A stretch of 54,171 nt of DNA from Oscillospiraceae bacterium. GTDB taxonomy: Bacteria > Bacillota > Clostridia > UBA1212. Made by a program: the position numbers and the translations under genes. Where the stretch lies: positions 74,860 to 129,030 of the forward strand of contig SVJA01000005.1 in NCBI GenBank assembly GCA_015069195.1, in the 5' to 3' direction. Below, piece after piece: positions 33,506 to 41,926 of the stretch. How positions within the stretch are numbered: the stretch's first letter is position 1; every line of letters begins with the position of its first letter. Below the pieces are notes generated by a model. It worked only from the letters and a program-made list of their open reading frames with translations, was not told the DNA's origin and ran no database searches.

Positions 33506-33940
33506 TCAGATTTTGAAAATTATAAAGCCGATTATTGCAAGAACAATGCCACACAATTTCTTAGATTCAAACGGTTGTTTATCCGCACCAAACAGTCCGA
33601 ACAGCTCTATAAGATACGCCACCAGAAGCTGCGCAGTCACAATTACCATTATCGCCTTTGCCGGACTTGAAAGCTCAATACTCTTTATTACCGTATATGT
33701 TATCAATGCACCAAGCACCCCGCTTAAAAGCATATACTTATTATCTACGGAAAACAGTGTTCCCACGCTCCCCTGCCTACCGGAAAACAACCACATCAAC
33801 AGGCATAAAGCAAATCCGCTGAGTTGAACAAAACCCGCCGCCATCCATATACCTGACTGCTTCGTAAGCTCCGTATTAAAAACACCCTGCACGCTCATCA
33901 AAGCGCCCGAAGTAATCGCAATCAATATACCAAGCCACAT
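33506..33940 (-). CDS. DMT-superfamily membrane protein (DUF606/YdcZ type)
   Basis: 144 residues with five membrane segments. The opening LGILIAITSGALMSVQGVFNTELTKQSG and the closing CGIVLAIIGFIIF are typical of the half-size DUF606 transporters of the drug/metabolite superfamily. Such proteins probably dimerise, as small multidrug transporters do. The substrate is unknown. It stands between coaE and pit with its own short intergenic gaps. Confidence 0.85.
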   Translation of the reverse strand: MWLGILIAITSGALMSVQGVFNTELTKQSGIWMAAGFVQLSGFALCLLMWLFSGRQGSVGTLFSVDNKYMLLSGVLGALITYTVIKSIELSSPAKAIMVIVTAQLLVAYLIELFGLFGADKQPFESKKLCGIVLAIIGFIIFKI

Positions 33941-34019
33941 TTCATATCCCTCATTTCAGATAATTATTGATACATGAATTAAATATCAATTAAATTATTC
34001 CCAAATGAGTGATTAATAA

Positions 34020-34063
34020 AACAGGCGGCGAAGCGCTTTACATCTAAACGCTTCGCCGCCACT
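34020..34063 (-). terminator. terminator after polA-coaE
   Basis: ggcggcgaagcg (34024-34035) and its complement (34049-34060) form a 12-bp stem, followed on the minus strand by TGTTTTATT. It also faces the DUF606 gene. Confidence 0.8.
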
Positions 34064-34083
34064 ACAATCCTTCAATTTTTAAA

Positions 34084-34686
34084 TTATGTAAGAAATTCTT
34101 TGAATCTTCTGAGTTCATACAAAACAAGTTGTTTCAAATCTTCGTATGAACCTTCGTTGTCGATAGTCACATCAGCAAGTTCTGAATACTCGCTGTTTGA
34201 GAACTGTGAACCTATTCTGGCAACTGCTTCACTTTCCGAAAGACCGTTTCGCTCTTGCAACCTTTCAATACGTAAATCATCGTTTGCAACTACCGCCCAC
34301 ACCAGATCCGCGGTATCAAAGAAACCGTCCTCAATCGGAATCGGAACATCCAAAACTACGAGATCTGCACCTTCTTTACGATATTCTTCAACACGTTTTT
34401 TCATTTCGATTGAAACGTGCTTGTGAACAATTGCGTTCAGCGCTTTGAGTGCATTTATATCATTGAATACAAGAGCACCCAAGATTCGGCGGTTAAGTTC
34501 GCCGTCTGTACCTAAAATGCCCTCTCCGAAATACTCTATAATCTCATCAAATGCTACAGTACCTCTTTTTTGAAGGGCATTTGCAATCCTATCTGCATCA
34601 ATGATTTTTGCGCCTTGTTCCTGTAATATCTTGCACACTGTGGATTTTCCCGTGCCGGTGCCGCCTGTTACGCCTAAAATTTTCAT
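34084..34686 (-). CDS. coaE: dephospho-CoA kinase
   Basis: 200 residues. It phosphorylates dephospho-CoA in the last step of coenzyme A synthesis. It has the P-loop GGTGTGKST near the N-terminus, the DADRIANALQKRG substrate motif, VVLDVPIPIEDG and the lid-like QERNGLSESEAVARI. The length is normal and the start good (GGAGGAATACATATG). It lies 40 bases downstream of polA; the polA-coaE order is conserved in many Bacillota. Confidence 0.96.
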   Translation of the reverse strand: MKILGVTGGTGTGKSTVCKILQEQGAKIIDADRIANALQKRGTVAFDEIIEYFGEGILGTDGELNRRILGALVFNDINALKALNAIVHKHVSIEMKKRVEEYRKEGADLVVLDVPIPIEDGFFDTADLVWAVVANDDLRIERLQERNGLSESEAVARIGSQFSNSEYSELADVTIDNEGSYEDLKQLVLYELRRFKEFLT

Positions 34687-34726
34687 ATGTATTCCTCCGA
34701 AAACTCAATATTCTTTACATCAAAAC

Positions 34727-37429
34727 TTACTTACACTCCGCCCAACTGCTTCCGCACGAAACAGAAACAGGAAGCGGAACTTCCATCTGAAAAGCATTTT
34801 CCATACATTCACGAAGAAGTTTTACAATCTCGTCTTTTTCTTCGATCGGTGAATCAATCAGAAGTTCGTCGTGTACCTGCAAAATAAGTTTTGCTTTGAG
34901 ACCACGAGATTTGATTTCACGATATACCTTTATCATAGCAATTTTCATAATATCTGCAGCCGTGCCTTGTATGGGCATATTCATCGCGACACGCTCTCCG
35001 AATGATCTTATCGGGAATTTCGCAGATGTAAGTTCAGGAAGATATCTGCGTCTGCCAAGCAATGACACTGCATAGCCGTTTTCTTTCGCATATGCCACCG
35101 CGCTGTCCATATAAGCCTTTACACCCGGATATTTTTCAAAGTAGCCGTTTATATACTTTTTCGCTTCAAATCTCGATATTCCGATATCTTTTGCCAAGCC
35201 GAACTCGCTGATACCGTAAACAATGCCGAAGTTTACTGCCTTTGCCGCACTTCTCATAGAAGGGGTGACCGCGGATAACGGAACATTATTTACCTGTGAT
35301 GCCGTAATCGCATGAATATCCGCACCTTCTTTAAACGCCTTCTTCATATTGTAATCGCCCGACATCTCCGCAAGCACGCGAAGTTCTATCTGTGAATAGT
35401 CCGCATCAATCAGCACGTTTCCTTCCGTTCTCGGAACAAATGCATAACGTATCTTTTTACCGAGTTCGTGTCTTACAGGTATATTTTGAAGATTAGGCTC
35501 TGTACTGCTGAGTCTGCCGGTCGCCGTAACAGTTTGATTAAAGCTCGAATGTACAAGCCCCGTATTTTTATCAATAACTGCAATAAGTCCGTCGATATAA
35601 GTCGATTTTAATTTAACATTCTGTCTGTATTCCAAAACGAGCGATATTATCGGTGACTCATCCGCTATCGCTTCCAGCACATCCTGTCCGGTCTTGTAGC
35701 CGGTCTTTGTTTTCTTTCCGCCCGGAAGTTTCATCTCATCAAAAAGAACCTCTCCGAGCTGCCTAGGTGAATTTATATTAAACTCACGTCCCGCAATCTT
35801 ATAAATATCTTCGGTAAGCTCTGCGATACGTTTATCAAGAATCTCACCCTCTTTTACAAGGACATTCTCGGAAACTTTAAATCCCTCATTCTCAAAAGAT
35901 GCCAGAACCGGCACGAGCGGAAGCTCTACATCACGGTAAAGAGCAGTCATTCCATCTCGTTCAAGACGTCTTATCGCAGCTGCGGAAGCCTTCGGCAGAT
36001 ACTCCATACCACTGTTCTCTTCTCCGGTAAAAAGTCTGCACACATCTGAGAAATTATCATTTTTTCGTGTAGAATCCGTAAGATATGCCGCAATCGACAA
36101 ATCACACCAAAGTCCTTCAAAACCACAACCATTTGCCATAAGCCACAGTATTATCGGTTTACTGTCAAATGCAACCTTTTTAACATCCTTGTTTTCGAAA
36201 ACAGGACGCATAATTTCTATAAAGCTTATTTCGGTATCGGGTATTGAAAAAGAAACAGAATACACGGTATCGTCATTATCAAAATTAATCCGCATCTCAA
36301 CCGGATACTTTCCGCTGAATTCACACTCCATATATAAAACTTCGGGCATCTTCTCTGCCTTCGCTTTTATATCGGCAAGATCCTCATAAAACATGGCAAA
36401 AACATTTTTCTTAGAAACTATCGACGGAAGCGGTTCTTCCGGAATAATGTTTTCACTCTCAGCCTCCTCATCAGCAAGAACATTAAAAAGAGCCATAACC
36501 ACGGCACCCTTATCTTCGCTGTCTACCCGCGAAATCTTCGGCACTGTTACTCCGTCAAGTTTCATCTTCTTTATGATACTCTTAAATTCAAGCATCGTAA
36601 GTATTTTCACGAGCTCCGGCTTATCCCACTCGCCTTTGGCAAGTTCCGTAACAGACTTTTCGACAGGTACGGTAAGCATAATGGTAGCAAGTTCGTAACT
36701 CATGTACGCAGAATCTTTGTTTTCCTCTATTTTCTTTTTAAGCGCAGGTTTCTTTATATCCGCAACATGTGCATACACACCATCAAGGCTTCCGTACTCG
36801 GCAAGCAAACTGACAGCCGTTTTCTCACCAACGCCCGGAACACCCGGAATATTGTCAGACGAATCACCCATAAGAGCTTTCAGATCAATAAGTCTTATCG
36901 GCATAAGTCCGCCGTATTTATTTTTAAAAGCCTCAATATCTATAGTATCGGTAGTGGTAGTACCCTGCTTTGTCACGGGAAGTTTTACGACGGTCATCTC
37001 ATTAACAAGCTGAAGCGAATCCTTATCACCTGTAATAATGATGCTCTCTATACCCTCATCCTTTGCAAGTTTTGTGTATGTTCCGATAATATCATCAGCC
37101 TCATATCCGGGAAGCTCTACACACTCTATATGCATAGCTCTGAGTATCTGCTTTACAATAGGCATCTGCATGGCAAGCTCGTTCGGCATACCTTTTCTGG
37201 TAGCCTTGTAACCGTCATACGCCTTATGTCTGAAAGTGGGTGCCTTTACGTCAAAAGCAACTGCAACATACTCCGGCTTCTCCTCATCAAGGTATTTAAG
37301 AAGGATATTCATAAAGCCGAAAAGCGCACCGGTAAAAAGCCCCTCGGCATTTTTCATGAAACTGCTTTGAGTACCGTAAAAGGCTCTGTTCATTATGCTG
37401 TTTCCGTCAACGAGTAAAAGTTTTTTCAA
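34727..37429 (-). CDS. polA: DNA polymerase I
   Basis: About 900 residues in three parts: a 5'-3' exonuclease (1-290, LLVDGNSIMNRAFYG, ADDIIGTYTK, ITGDKDSLQL, GDSSDNIPGVPGVGEKTA), a middle 3'-5' exonuclease-like domain, and the polymerase with motif A DADYSQIELR, motif B RSAAKAVNFGIVYG and motif C QVHDELL. In the middle domain the usual first aspartate motif reads YMECEF, so proofreading is probably lost, as in several Gram-positive Pol I. The start is taken as the TTG at 37429 (KKLLLVDG) after GGTGGG; the frame is open to 37465 and a GTG just upstream is possible. It is divergent from the murA fragment. Confidence 0.95.
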   Translation of the reverse strand: MKKLLLVDGNSIMNRAFYGTQSSFMKNAEGLFTGALFGFMNILLKYLDEEKPEYVAVAFDVKAPTFRHKAYDGYKATRKGMPNELAMQMPIVKQILRAMHIECVELPGYEADDIIGTYTKLAKDEGIESIIITGDKDSLQLVNEMTVVKLPVTKQGTTTTDTIDIEAFKNKYGGLMPIRLIDLKALMGDSSDNIPGVPGVGEKTAVSLLAEYGSLDGVYAHVADIKKPALKKKIEENKDSAYMSYELATIMLTVPVEKSVTELAKGEWDKPELVKILTMLEFKSIIKKMKLDGVTVPKISRVDSEDKGAVVMALFNVLADEEAESENIIPEEPLPSIVSKKNVFAMFYEDLADIKAKAEKMPEVLYMECEFSGKYPVEMRINFDNDDTVYSVSFSIPDTEISFIEIMRPVFENKDVKKVAFDSKPIILWLMANGCGFEGLWCDLSIAAYLTDSTRKNDNFSDVCRLFTGEENSGMEYLPKASAAAIRRLERDGMTALYRDVELPLVPVLASFENEGFKVSENVLVKEGEILDKRIAELTEDIYKIAGREFNINSPRQLGEVLFDEMKLPGGKKTKTGYKTGQDVLEAIADESPIISLVLEYRQNVKLKSTYIDGLIAVIDKNTGLVHSSFNQTVTATGRLSSTEPNLQNIPVRHELGKKIRYAFVPRTEGNVLIDADYSQIELRVLAEMSGDYNMKKAFKEGADIHAITASQVNNVPLSAVTPSMRSAAKAVNFGIVYGISEFGLAKDIGISRFEAKKYINGYFEKYPGVKAYMDSAVAYAKENGYAVSLLGRRRYLPELTSAKFPIRSFGERVAMNMPIQGTAADIMKIAMIKVYREIKSRGLKAKLILQVHDELLIDSPIEEKDEIVKLLRECMENAFQMEVPLPVSVSCGSSWAECK

Positions 37430-37542
37430 AAATCCCACCGTCTTTTCTAGTAACATTAACTGCATTGTATTTTATCACACTTTTTAAGCTTTGCATATTA
37501 TGTAAATATAAATTAAACATAATTCCAAGGCAGGGTCACGCT

Positions 37543-37974
37543 ATGTCACAATATATCATTGAGGGCGGTCACACTATTTCCGGGGAAATTGAAATTGACG
37601 GTGCAAAAAATTCCGTTCTGCCTATACTTGCCGCTACCGTAATAACGGGCGGCATAACGGTGCTTACAAACTGCCCCGACTTAACAGATGTAAAAAACAC
37701 TCTATTAATACTCGAAAGTTTAGGATGCAAAACAGAATTTATCAATGACAGAATAACCGTTGACAGCAGCAATATCACTTCAACGACAATTCTGCCGGAA
37801 CTTGCAGGCTCGCTCCGCTCCTCTATCACATTTTTGGGAGCTCTGCTCGCCCGCCGTGGAGAAGTAACAACTGCGCATCCCGGTGGATGTGCAGTTGTAC
37901 GGATGCATGAATTAAAGCTTCATGTACAATATGCAGTATTATTGAAATATATTTTTGAATTCTGCATATGCTAA
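37543..37974 (+). pseudogene. murA: MurA N-terminal fragment, 3'-truncated
   Basis: The frame from the ATG at 37543 encodes a clear MurA N-terminus: IIEGGHTISGEIEIDGAKNS, LTNCPDLTDV, AGSLRSSITFLGALLARRG and the loop AHPGGC with the catalytic-position Cys116. Immediately after this, homology stops and an unrelated tail of about 27 residues runs to a stop at 37972. The missing remainder lies at 6449-7429 on the other strand. AAGG and AGGG upstream of the ATG are weak ribosome sites. Without the second domain the product cannot bind both substrates, so it is treated as a pseudogene. The cell must have an intact MurA elsewhere, unless the window is misassembled. Confidence 0.85.
37873..37893 (+). 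repeat. murA catalytic-loop segment matching 7391-7411 in inverse orientation
   Basis: Encodes AHPGGCA. It is identical to the minus-strand copy at 7391-7411 at 19 of 21 positions; the two differences are silent or conservative. It marks the end of MurA homology in this fragment. Confidence 0.75.
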
Positions 37975-37982
37975 CTGTGTTA

Positions 37983-38005
37983 AACATTTCAATTGCTGAA
38001 ATGTT
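37983..38005 (+). repeat. 9-bp hairpin upstream of the RNA candidate
   Basis: aacatttca pairs with tgaaatgtt around attgc. It is followed by gatattttc rather than a T-run, so it may be an operator or part of the leader RNA. Confidence 0.4.
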
Positions 38006-38029
38006 GATATTTTCTTACGCGAGTAATAT

Positions 38030-38119
38030 CCTATTGGCGAAAGAAAAAAACAATTGCTTGGCTTGGGCGAAAGCTCCTAGGCATCGCAAGCGGGGAGTAT
38101 ATTCCCCGCTGTTTTTGTT
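38030..38119 (+). ncRNA. candidate structured RNA upstream of a DUF3800 gene
   Basis: A compact fold is visible: an imperfect hairpin with a GAAA loop (38062-38080, cttgggc-GAAA-gctcctag), enclosed by ttgc/gcaa (38054-38057 and 38086-38089). It is followed by a GC-rich terminator hairpin gcgggga/tccccgc (38090-38109) and TGTTTTTGTT. It ends 17 bases before the start of a DUF3800 frame. Several RNA motif classes named after DUF3800 have been described upstream of such genes; which class, if any, this belongs to cannot be decided by eye. Confidence 0.5.
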
Positions 38120-38135
38120 AAAAGGTGGTAATAAA

Positions 38136-38420
38136 ATAAAAGAACTCAGTATTTTCATAGATATGTCCGGAGATTTTGGAGAAATTTTTAATCAATCTCC
38201 ATTTTATACAGTAACTTTAATATTTCACAATCAAGAACATGATATATCAGAAAATGTAACTCGTCTTAAACATTGGTTAAAAGAATCGAATATCGACTAC
38301 AAATACATACGCACCCGATTATCCGCAAAGAGTATCCGTACAATAATTTAAGCATTTCCGAACGGAGAAAAATGCTTAACAAAATGTTACGTTTTACTAT
38401 TAATGTCCGAAAAAACATTT
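38136..38420 (+). pseudogene. DUF3800 protein, degenerate fragment
   Basis: After an AAAGGTGG ribosome site, the expected ATG reads ATA (38136-38138). The frame then gives KELSIFIDMSGDFGEIFNQS, which matches the DUF3800 opening IDESGDFG with Met in place of the acidic residue. Near 38305 homology moves to another frame (IHTHPIIRKEYPYNN, LSISERRKMLNKMLRF). It stops after about 95 codons, whereas family members are over 200 residues long. Start-codon loss, frameshift and 3' deletion make it a pseudogene. DUF3800 proteins have an RNase H-like fold by prediction and are often linked to mobile or defence regions. Confidence 0.75.
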
Positions 38421-38448
38421 TTCTACAAACCTCAAGAATTACAAAAAA

Positions 38449-39624
38449 CTATCTAGTTTTTCTGACAACATACTCATGGGTCAAAAACATTAATATCAAC
38501 AGCATCAGCAAAAACACGGGCAAAAGCGAAATACTCACATAGTCCGCAATCAACCCGAAGGAAGGCGGCATAATCAAAAAACCGCAATAAGCGAAAGCCA
38601 TTTGTATACCTATCATTGATTGAGAATTTTTACGACCGAACAAATCCGGTGTCATATGTATCATACAAGGATATATCGGAGCGCATCCGAGGCCTGTTAT
38701 TATAAAGCCTATAAGCACTATAACTTTCACGCCCGGGATTAACATCAGTAACACACCACAAAGAATTATACCGCTCCCCATTCGAACAAGAAATTTATCG
38801 CTTAATTTCATCGCAAGAAAACCGTTTATTGCACGCCCCACCATTAATCCTATGTAAAAAAGGCTGGCAAAAGCAGAAGCGGTTTTCGGAGATACTCCTC
38901 TGCACTGAACAAGATAACTGCTTGCCCAAAGTGAAGCACTTACCTCTATTGCACAATACAGAAAGAATGTTACAAAGCACGATACCGCACCTGGTACCTT
39001 AATAATTTCCCTCAAAGAAAGCGATTTTGAAAGATTGTCGTTTATCACATCCTCACCGTCATTCTGTAGTTTGGATTGTTTTTGTTTCCACATCGGCAAA
39101 CTTAGGAATATAAATACAGACAAGATTATCTGAATAATTGAAACCATCAGGTATCCGTAATTCCAGCTTTCCAGTTTCACCAATGCAAAACTCATTGTAT
39201 ACGGACTGATACTTGCCCCTACTCCCCAAAAACAATGAAGCCAGCTCATATGTTGAGCCTTGTAATGAAGAGCTACATAATTGTTTAACGCCGCATCAAC
39301 AGCACCGCCCCCGAGACCATACGGAACAGCCCACAAAATAAGCATCAAAAAACTATTTGAGACCGAAAAACCAAACAAAGCCACGGCAGTCATTGCAACA
39401 CTTACAGCAGTCACCACTCCGGTGCCGAATCGACGAATAACTTTCTCACTTATAAGACTTGATACAATAGTACCTAACGAAATCACCATAGATACGATTC
39501 CGGCATACGACATCGGCACAGCAATCTCCTGTTGCATAACAGGCCATGCAGAACCGAGCAACGAATCCGGAAGTCCCAAACTTATAAAACATATATATAT
39601 CAATACAAGCAACATACTAAACAT
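38449..39624 (-). CDS. major facilitator superfamily transporter
   Basis: About 391 residues with twelve predicted membrane helices. The N-terminal LGLPDSLLGSAWPVMQQE and GLGGGAVDAALNNYVALHY are typical of the FucP/FHS-like or 'MFS permease' group seen in Clostridia, which often carry sugars. The start is set at the ATG at 39624, with GAAGGAAA upstream; the frame is open to 39678 but those extra residues are basic and lack a site. The substrate is unknown. It is convergent with the DUF3800 remnant and divergent from the lipase gene. Confidence 0.85.
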   Translation of the reverse strand: MFSMLLVLIYICFISLGLPDSLLGSAWPVMQQEIAVPMSYAGIVSMVISLGTIVSSLISEKVIRRFGTGVVTAVSVAMTAVALFGFSVSNSFLMLILWAVPYGLGGGAVDAALNNYVALHYKAQHMSWLHCFWGVGASISPYTMSFALVKLESWNYGYLMVSIIQIILSVFIFLSLPMWKQKQSKLQNDGEDVINDNLSKSLSLREIIKVPGAVSCFVTFFLYCAIEVSASLWASSYLVQCRGVSPKTASAFASLFYIGLMVGRAINGFLAMKLSDKFLVRMGSGIILCGVLLMLIPGVKVIVLIGFIITGLGCAPIYPCMIHMTPDLFGRKNSQSMIGIQMAFAYCGFLIMPPSFGLIADYVSISLLPVFLLMLLILMFLTHEYVVRKTR

Positions 39625-39765
39625 AAAAATTTTCCTTCGGCAATTTATTTTGCTCCTGCATTTATATCTTAACCTCAATAAAAAATCAATACGAATTTTC
39701 GGACAATTTACAACAATCAGAAAAAAATGTATAATATCTACATAAATAGTCGTTGAGGAAACACC

Positions 39766-41094
39766 ATGAAATTATTACTTATTTCTGCAATTTTGATATA
39801 TTCCGTATTACTGAGCATTCCGGCAAACAGTTTCACTCTGCTTGCAGAAAATTTGCAATGGCTTTGGCTGGTCATACCGCTGTTTTTAGTTGTAAATCTG
39901 TTTGCAGGATTTTTCATAACAAAGACACGTTTTAAACGTATTCGCGCGTGCTCTCACGGAAATGTATTGCTTGCATCATTTTTACTGGTAATTCCGATAT
40001 CGGTAGCTTATCACATTGTTTTGGCTTTCTACACTATCCCCGACGATTATACGACATTTTTATGGAGCATCTTGCTCTGCACAGGAGTGGAGACAATAAT
40101 TTTCTGGAACGGAATCATATGCCTTTATATGACATCATTCCAGATCGGTATGAAGTACAGAATTATCGGTATAATCTGCGGACTTATTCCCGGATTAAAC
40201 GTAATAGCGCTGTCAGTCATACTCTTCAAAACATTCAATGAAGTTTTTGTCGAACTTGACAAAGAAAAACTAAACAAATCCAGAAAAGAACAAAAAGTCT
40301 GTCAGACAAAATACCCTGTTTTGATGGTACACGGAGTAATGTTCCGAGATTTCAAGTATCTCAATTACTGGGGAAGAATACCGAGTGAACTTGAAACAAA
40401 CGGCGCCAAAATATTTTACGGTAACCACCACTCTGCTTCATCGGTTCATGCAAGTGCCGAAGAACTTACAGAGAGAATTAAAACAATCGTCAATGAAACC
40501 GGTTGCGAAAAAGTAAACATAATCGCACACTCAAAAGGCGGACTTGACTGCCGCTACGCCATATCAAACTTCGATGCAGCACCGTACATAGCTTCACTGA
40601 CAACCATAAACACACCGCACAACGGTTGTGAATTTGCAGACTATCTTTTAACTAAAATATCACCCAAATTGCAAAACAGAGTCGCAAAAACATACAACGG
40701 CACATTGAAACGATTGGGCGAGCCAAACTCCGATTTTCTTGCTGCCATGAACAATCTGACGGCAAGTGCATGCAAACAACTGAACGAAGAGCTTTCTATA
40801 CCGGAAGGAATCTACTGTCAAAGTATCGGTTCCGTTTTGGTAAAAGCAAAAAGCGGCAAGTTCCCGCTCAATCTGTCTTATCGATTCGTAAAACATTTTG
40901 ACGGTCCGAATGACGGTTTGGTAAGCAAAAAATCTTTTGAATGGGGAGAAAAATTCACTCTTGTAGAACCCAAGAAAAAATGCGGAATTTCACACGCCGA
41001 CATCATTGACTTAAATAGAGAAAACATACGTGGTTTTGACGTAAGAGAATTTTATGTAGAACTCGTAAACGATTTAAAAGAACGTGGACTTTAA
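39766..41094 (+). CDS. membrane-anchored lipase-like alpha/beta hydrolase
   Basis: Encodes 442 residues. Residues 1-170 contain four or five membrane helices. Residues 180-440 form an alpha/beta-hydrolase of the triacylglycerol-lipase type: an oxyanion HGVMFRD, nucleophile Ser in IIAHSKGGLDCRY, TTINTPHNG, acid DGPNDGLV and histidine in GISHADIIDL. The typical bacterial lipase 'HGxxG / GHSxGG / DGxVP / H' order is kept, although the nucleophile elbow has AHSKGG. The active site could face either side of the membrane. It is followed after 17 bases by a small membrane-protein gene, probably in the same operon. Confidence 0.8.
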   Translation: MKLLLISAILIYSVLLSIPANSFTLLAENLQWLWLVIPLFLVVNLFAGFFITKTRFKRIRACSHGNVLLASFLLVIPISVAYHIVLAFYTIPDDYTTFLWSILLCTGVETIIFWNGIICLYMTSFQIGMKYRIIGIICGLIPGLNVIALSVILFKTFNEVFVELDKEKLNKSRKEQKVCQTKYPVLMVHGVMFRDFKYLNYWGRIPSELETNGAKIFYGNHHSASSVHASAEELTERIKTIVNETGCEKVNIIAHSKGGLDCRYAISNFDAAPYIASLTTINTPHNGCEFADYLLTKISPKLQNRVAKTYNGTLKRLGEPNSDFLAAMNNLTASACKQLNEELSIPEGIYCQSIGSVLVKAKSGKFPLNLSYRFVKHFDGPNDGLVSKKSFEWGEKFTLVEPKKKCGISHADIIDLNRENIRGFDVREFYVELVNDLKERGL

Positions 41095-41111
41095 AGAAAG
41101 GAGAATTTTCT

Positions 41112-41591
41112 ATGCTAACAACAATTAAAGGTAATTTTTCAACTAATCTTTCTGCCAAAGATATCAATCTGAAGCTCAATGATGTAACGACTGACAAAAA
41201 GATAAGCGCCCTGAACAGGAATGATGTGGCATTTATAGGAAGCATTGGAAGCAATTCATTTTCACTGACCAAATACAAATTTTTCAACAATGATTCCTTA
41301 AACCCTATCGTCCGCGGTGAATATACATCAGATGGGCAAGAAACTAAAATTACTTATGTATGTTCCCTCAGAAAATCAGACAGAATTGCATCTTGGATAG
41401 CAGGAATGATTTACGTTGTACTTATAATTATTTTCATTGTAATGGGAATATTCAATTCACCTGAAAGTTTCTATGTACCGATAGGAATCATTATCTTTGC
41501 AATATTTGAATTTGCAGTTACCGGTTTGATTTACATAGCAAACACACGCAAAGCAGTGAGAGAATTAAAAAAAGTCTTGCAATCAAAGTAA
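41112..41591 (+). CDS. small two-helix membrane protein, unknown function
   Basis: 159 residues. Residues 1-90 are soluble and rich in Asn, Lys and Ser, with no recognised domain. Two membrane helices follow at about 93-115 (IASWIAGMIYVVLIIIFIVMG) and 120-145 (VPIGIIIFAIFEFAVTGLIYI), with a basic C-terminal tail. A good ribosome site (GAAAGGAG) precedes the ATG. It lies 17 bases after the lipase gene and ends near a terminator, so it is likely cotranscribed and may assist the lipase; that role is inference. Confidence 0.65.
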   Translation: MLTTIKGNFSTNLSAKDINLKLNDVTTDKKISALNRNDVAFIGSIGSNSFSLTKYKFFNNDSLNPIVRGEYTSDGQETKITYVCSLRKSDRIASWIAGMIYVVLIIIFIVMGIFNSPESFYVPIGIIIFAIFEFAVTGLIYIANTRKAVRELKKVLQSK

Positions 41592-41632
41592 TTTTGTAAA
41601 CAGTTACTAAAACTCTATTTTCTAAAAAATTT

Positions 41633-41668
41633 CAGCCGGCTCCCACACGGGAGCCGGCTGTTCCATTT
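41633..41668. terminator. strong hairpin between convergent genes
   Basis: cagccggctccc (41633-41644) and its complement (41649-41660) form a 12-bp stem with an ACAC loop. T-rich sequence flanks it on the + side and A-rich on the other, so it probably serves both directions. Confidence 0.75.
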
Positions 41669-41683
41669 AAAACTCATTTTATA

Positions 41684-41902
41684 TTATTTCTTGCCGAAAA
41701 GGCCGCCAAGCTTGTCACCGATCTTGTCTACGGAGATTTTTGCTTTTACGCCTTCAACAATCTTCTCCACCTGATCGTCAGGCAAATCAACACCGATAAG
41801 GCTTTCTACAGCGCTGATAGGGTCAGTTTTAAACTTTGCCTTAAGATCGTCATCATTTTTGATCTTGTCGGCAATTTCATTAATTTTGGCTTTAATATCC
41901 AT
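41684..41902 (-). CDS. small helical protein resembling Nif11/NHLP-type leader domains
   Basis: 72 residues: IKAKINEIADKIKNDDDLKAKFK, then DPISAVESLIGVDLPDDQVEKIVEG, then VKAKISVDKIGDKLGGLFGKK. The central 'L..KF..DP..A...L.G.dLPdd' pattern resembles the leader domain of NHLP/Nif11 peptide precursors, but the tail is only GDKLGGLFGKK and no modification or export genes are nearby. Homologues with this exact layout seem common in Clostridia as stand-alone proteins. GGAGGT precedes the ATG. The gene stands alone between ald and the lipase operon. Confidence 0.65.
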   Translation of the reverse strand: MDIKAKINEIADKIKNDDDLKAKFKTDPISAVESLIGVDLPDDQVEKIVEGVKAKISVDKIGDKLGGLFGKK

Positions 41903-41926
41903 AATACACCTCCGTATATAATATAA

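Noticed and set aside
7445-37890. The 30-kb block between the murA halves as a prophage or integrative element
   Set aside because: It holds ordinary housekeeping genes (lexA, mutL, polA, pit, carB-dapF) and no integrase, phage or conjugation genes.
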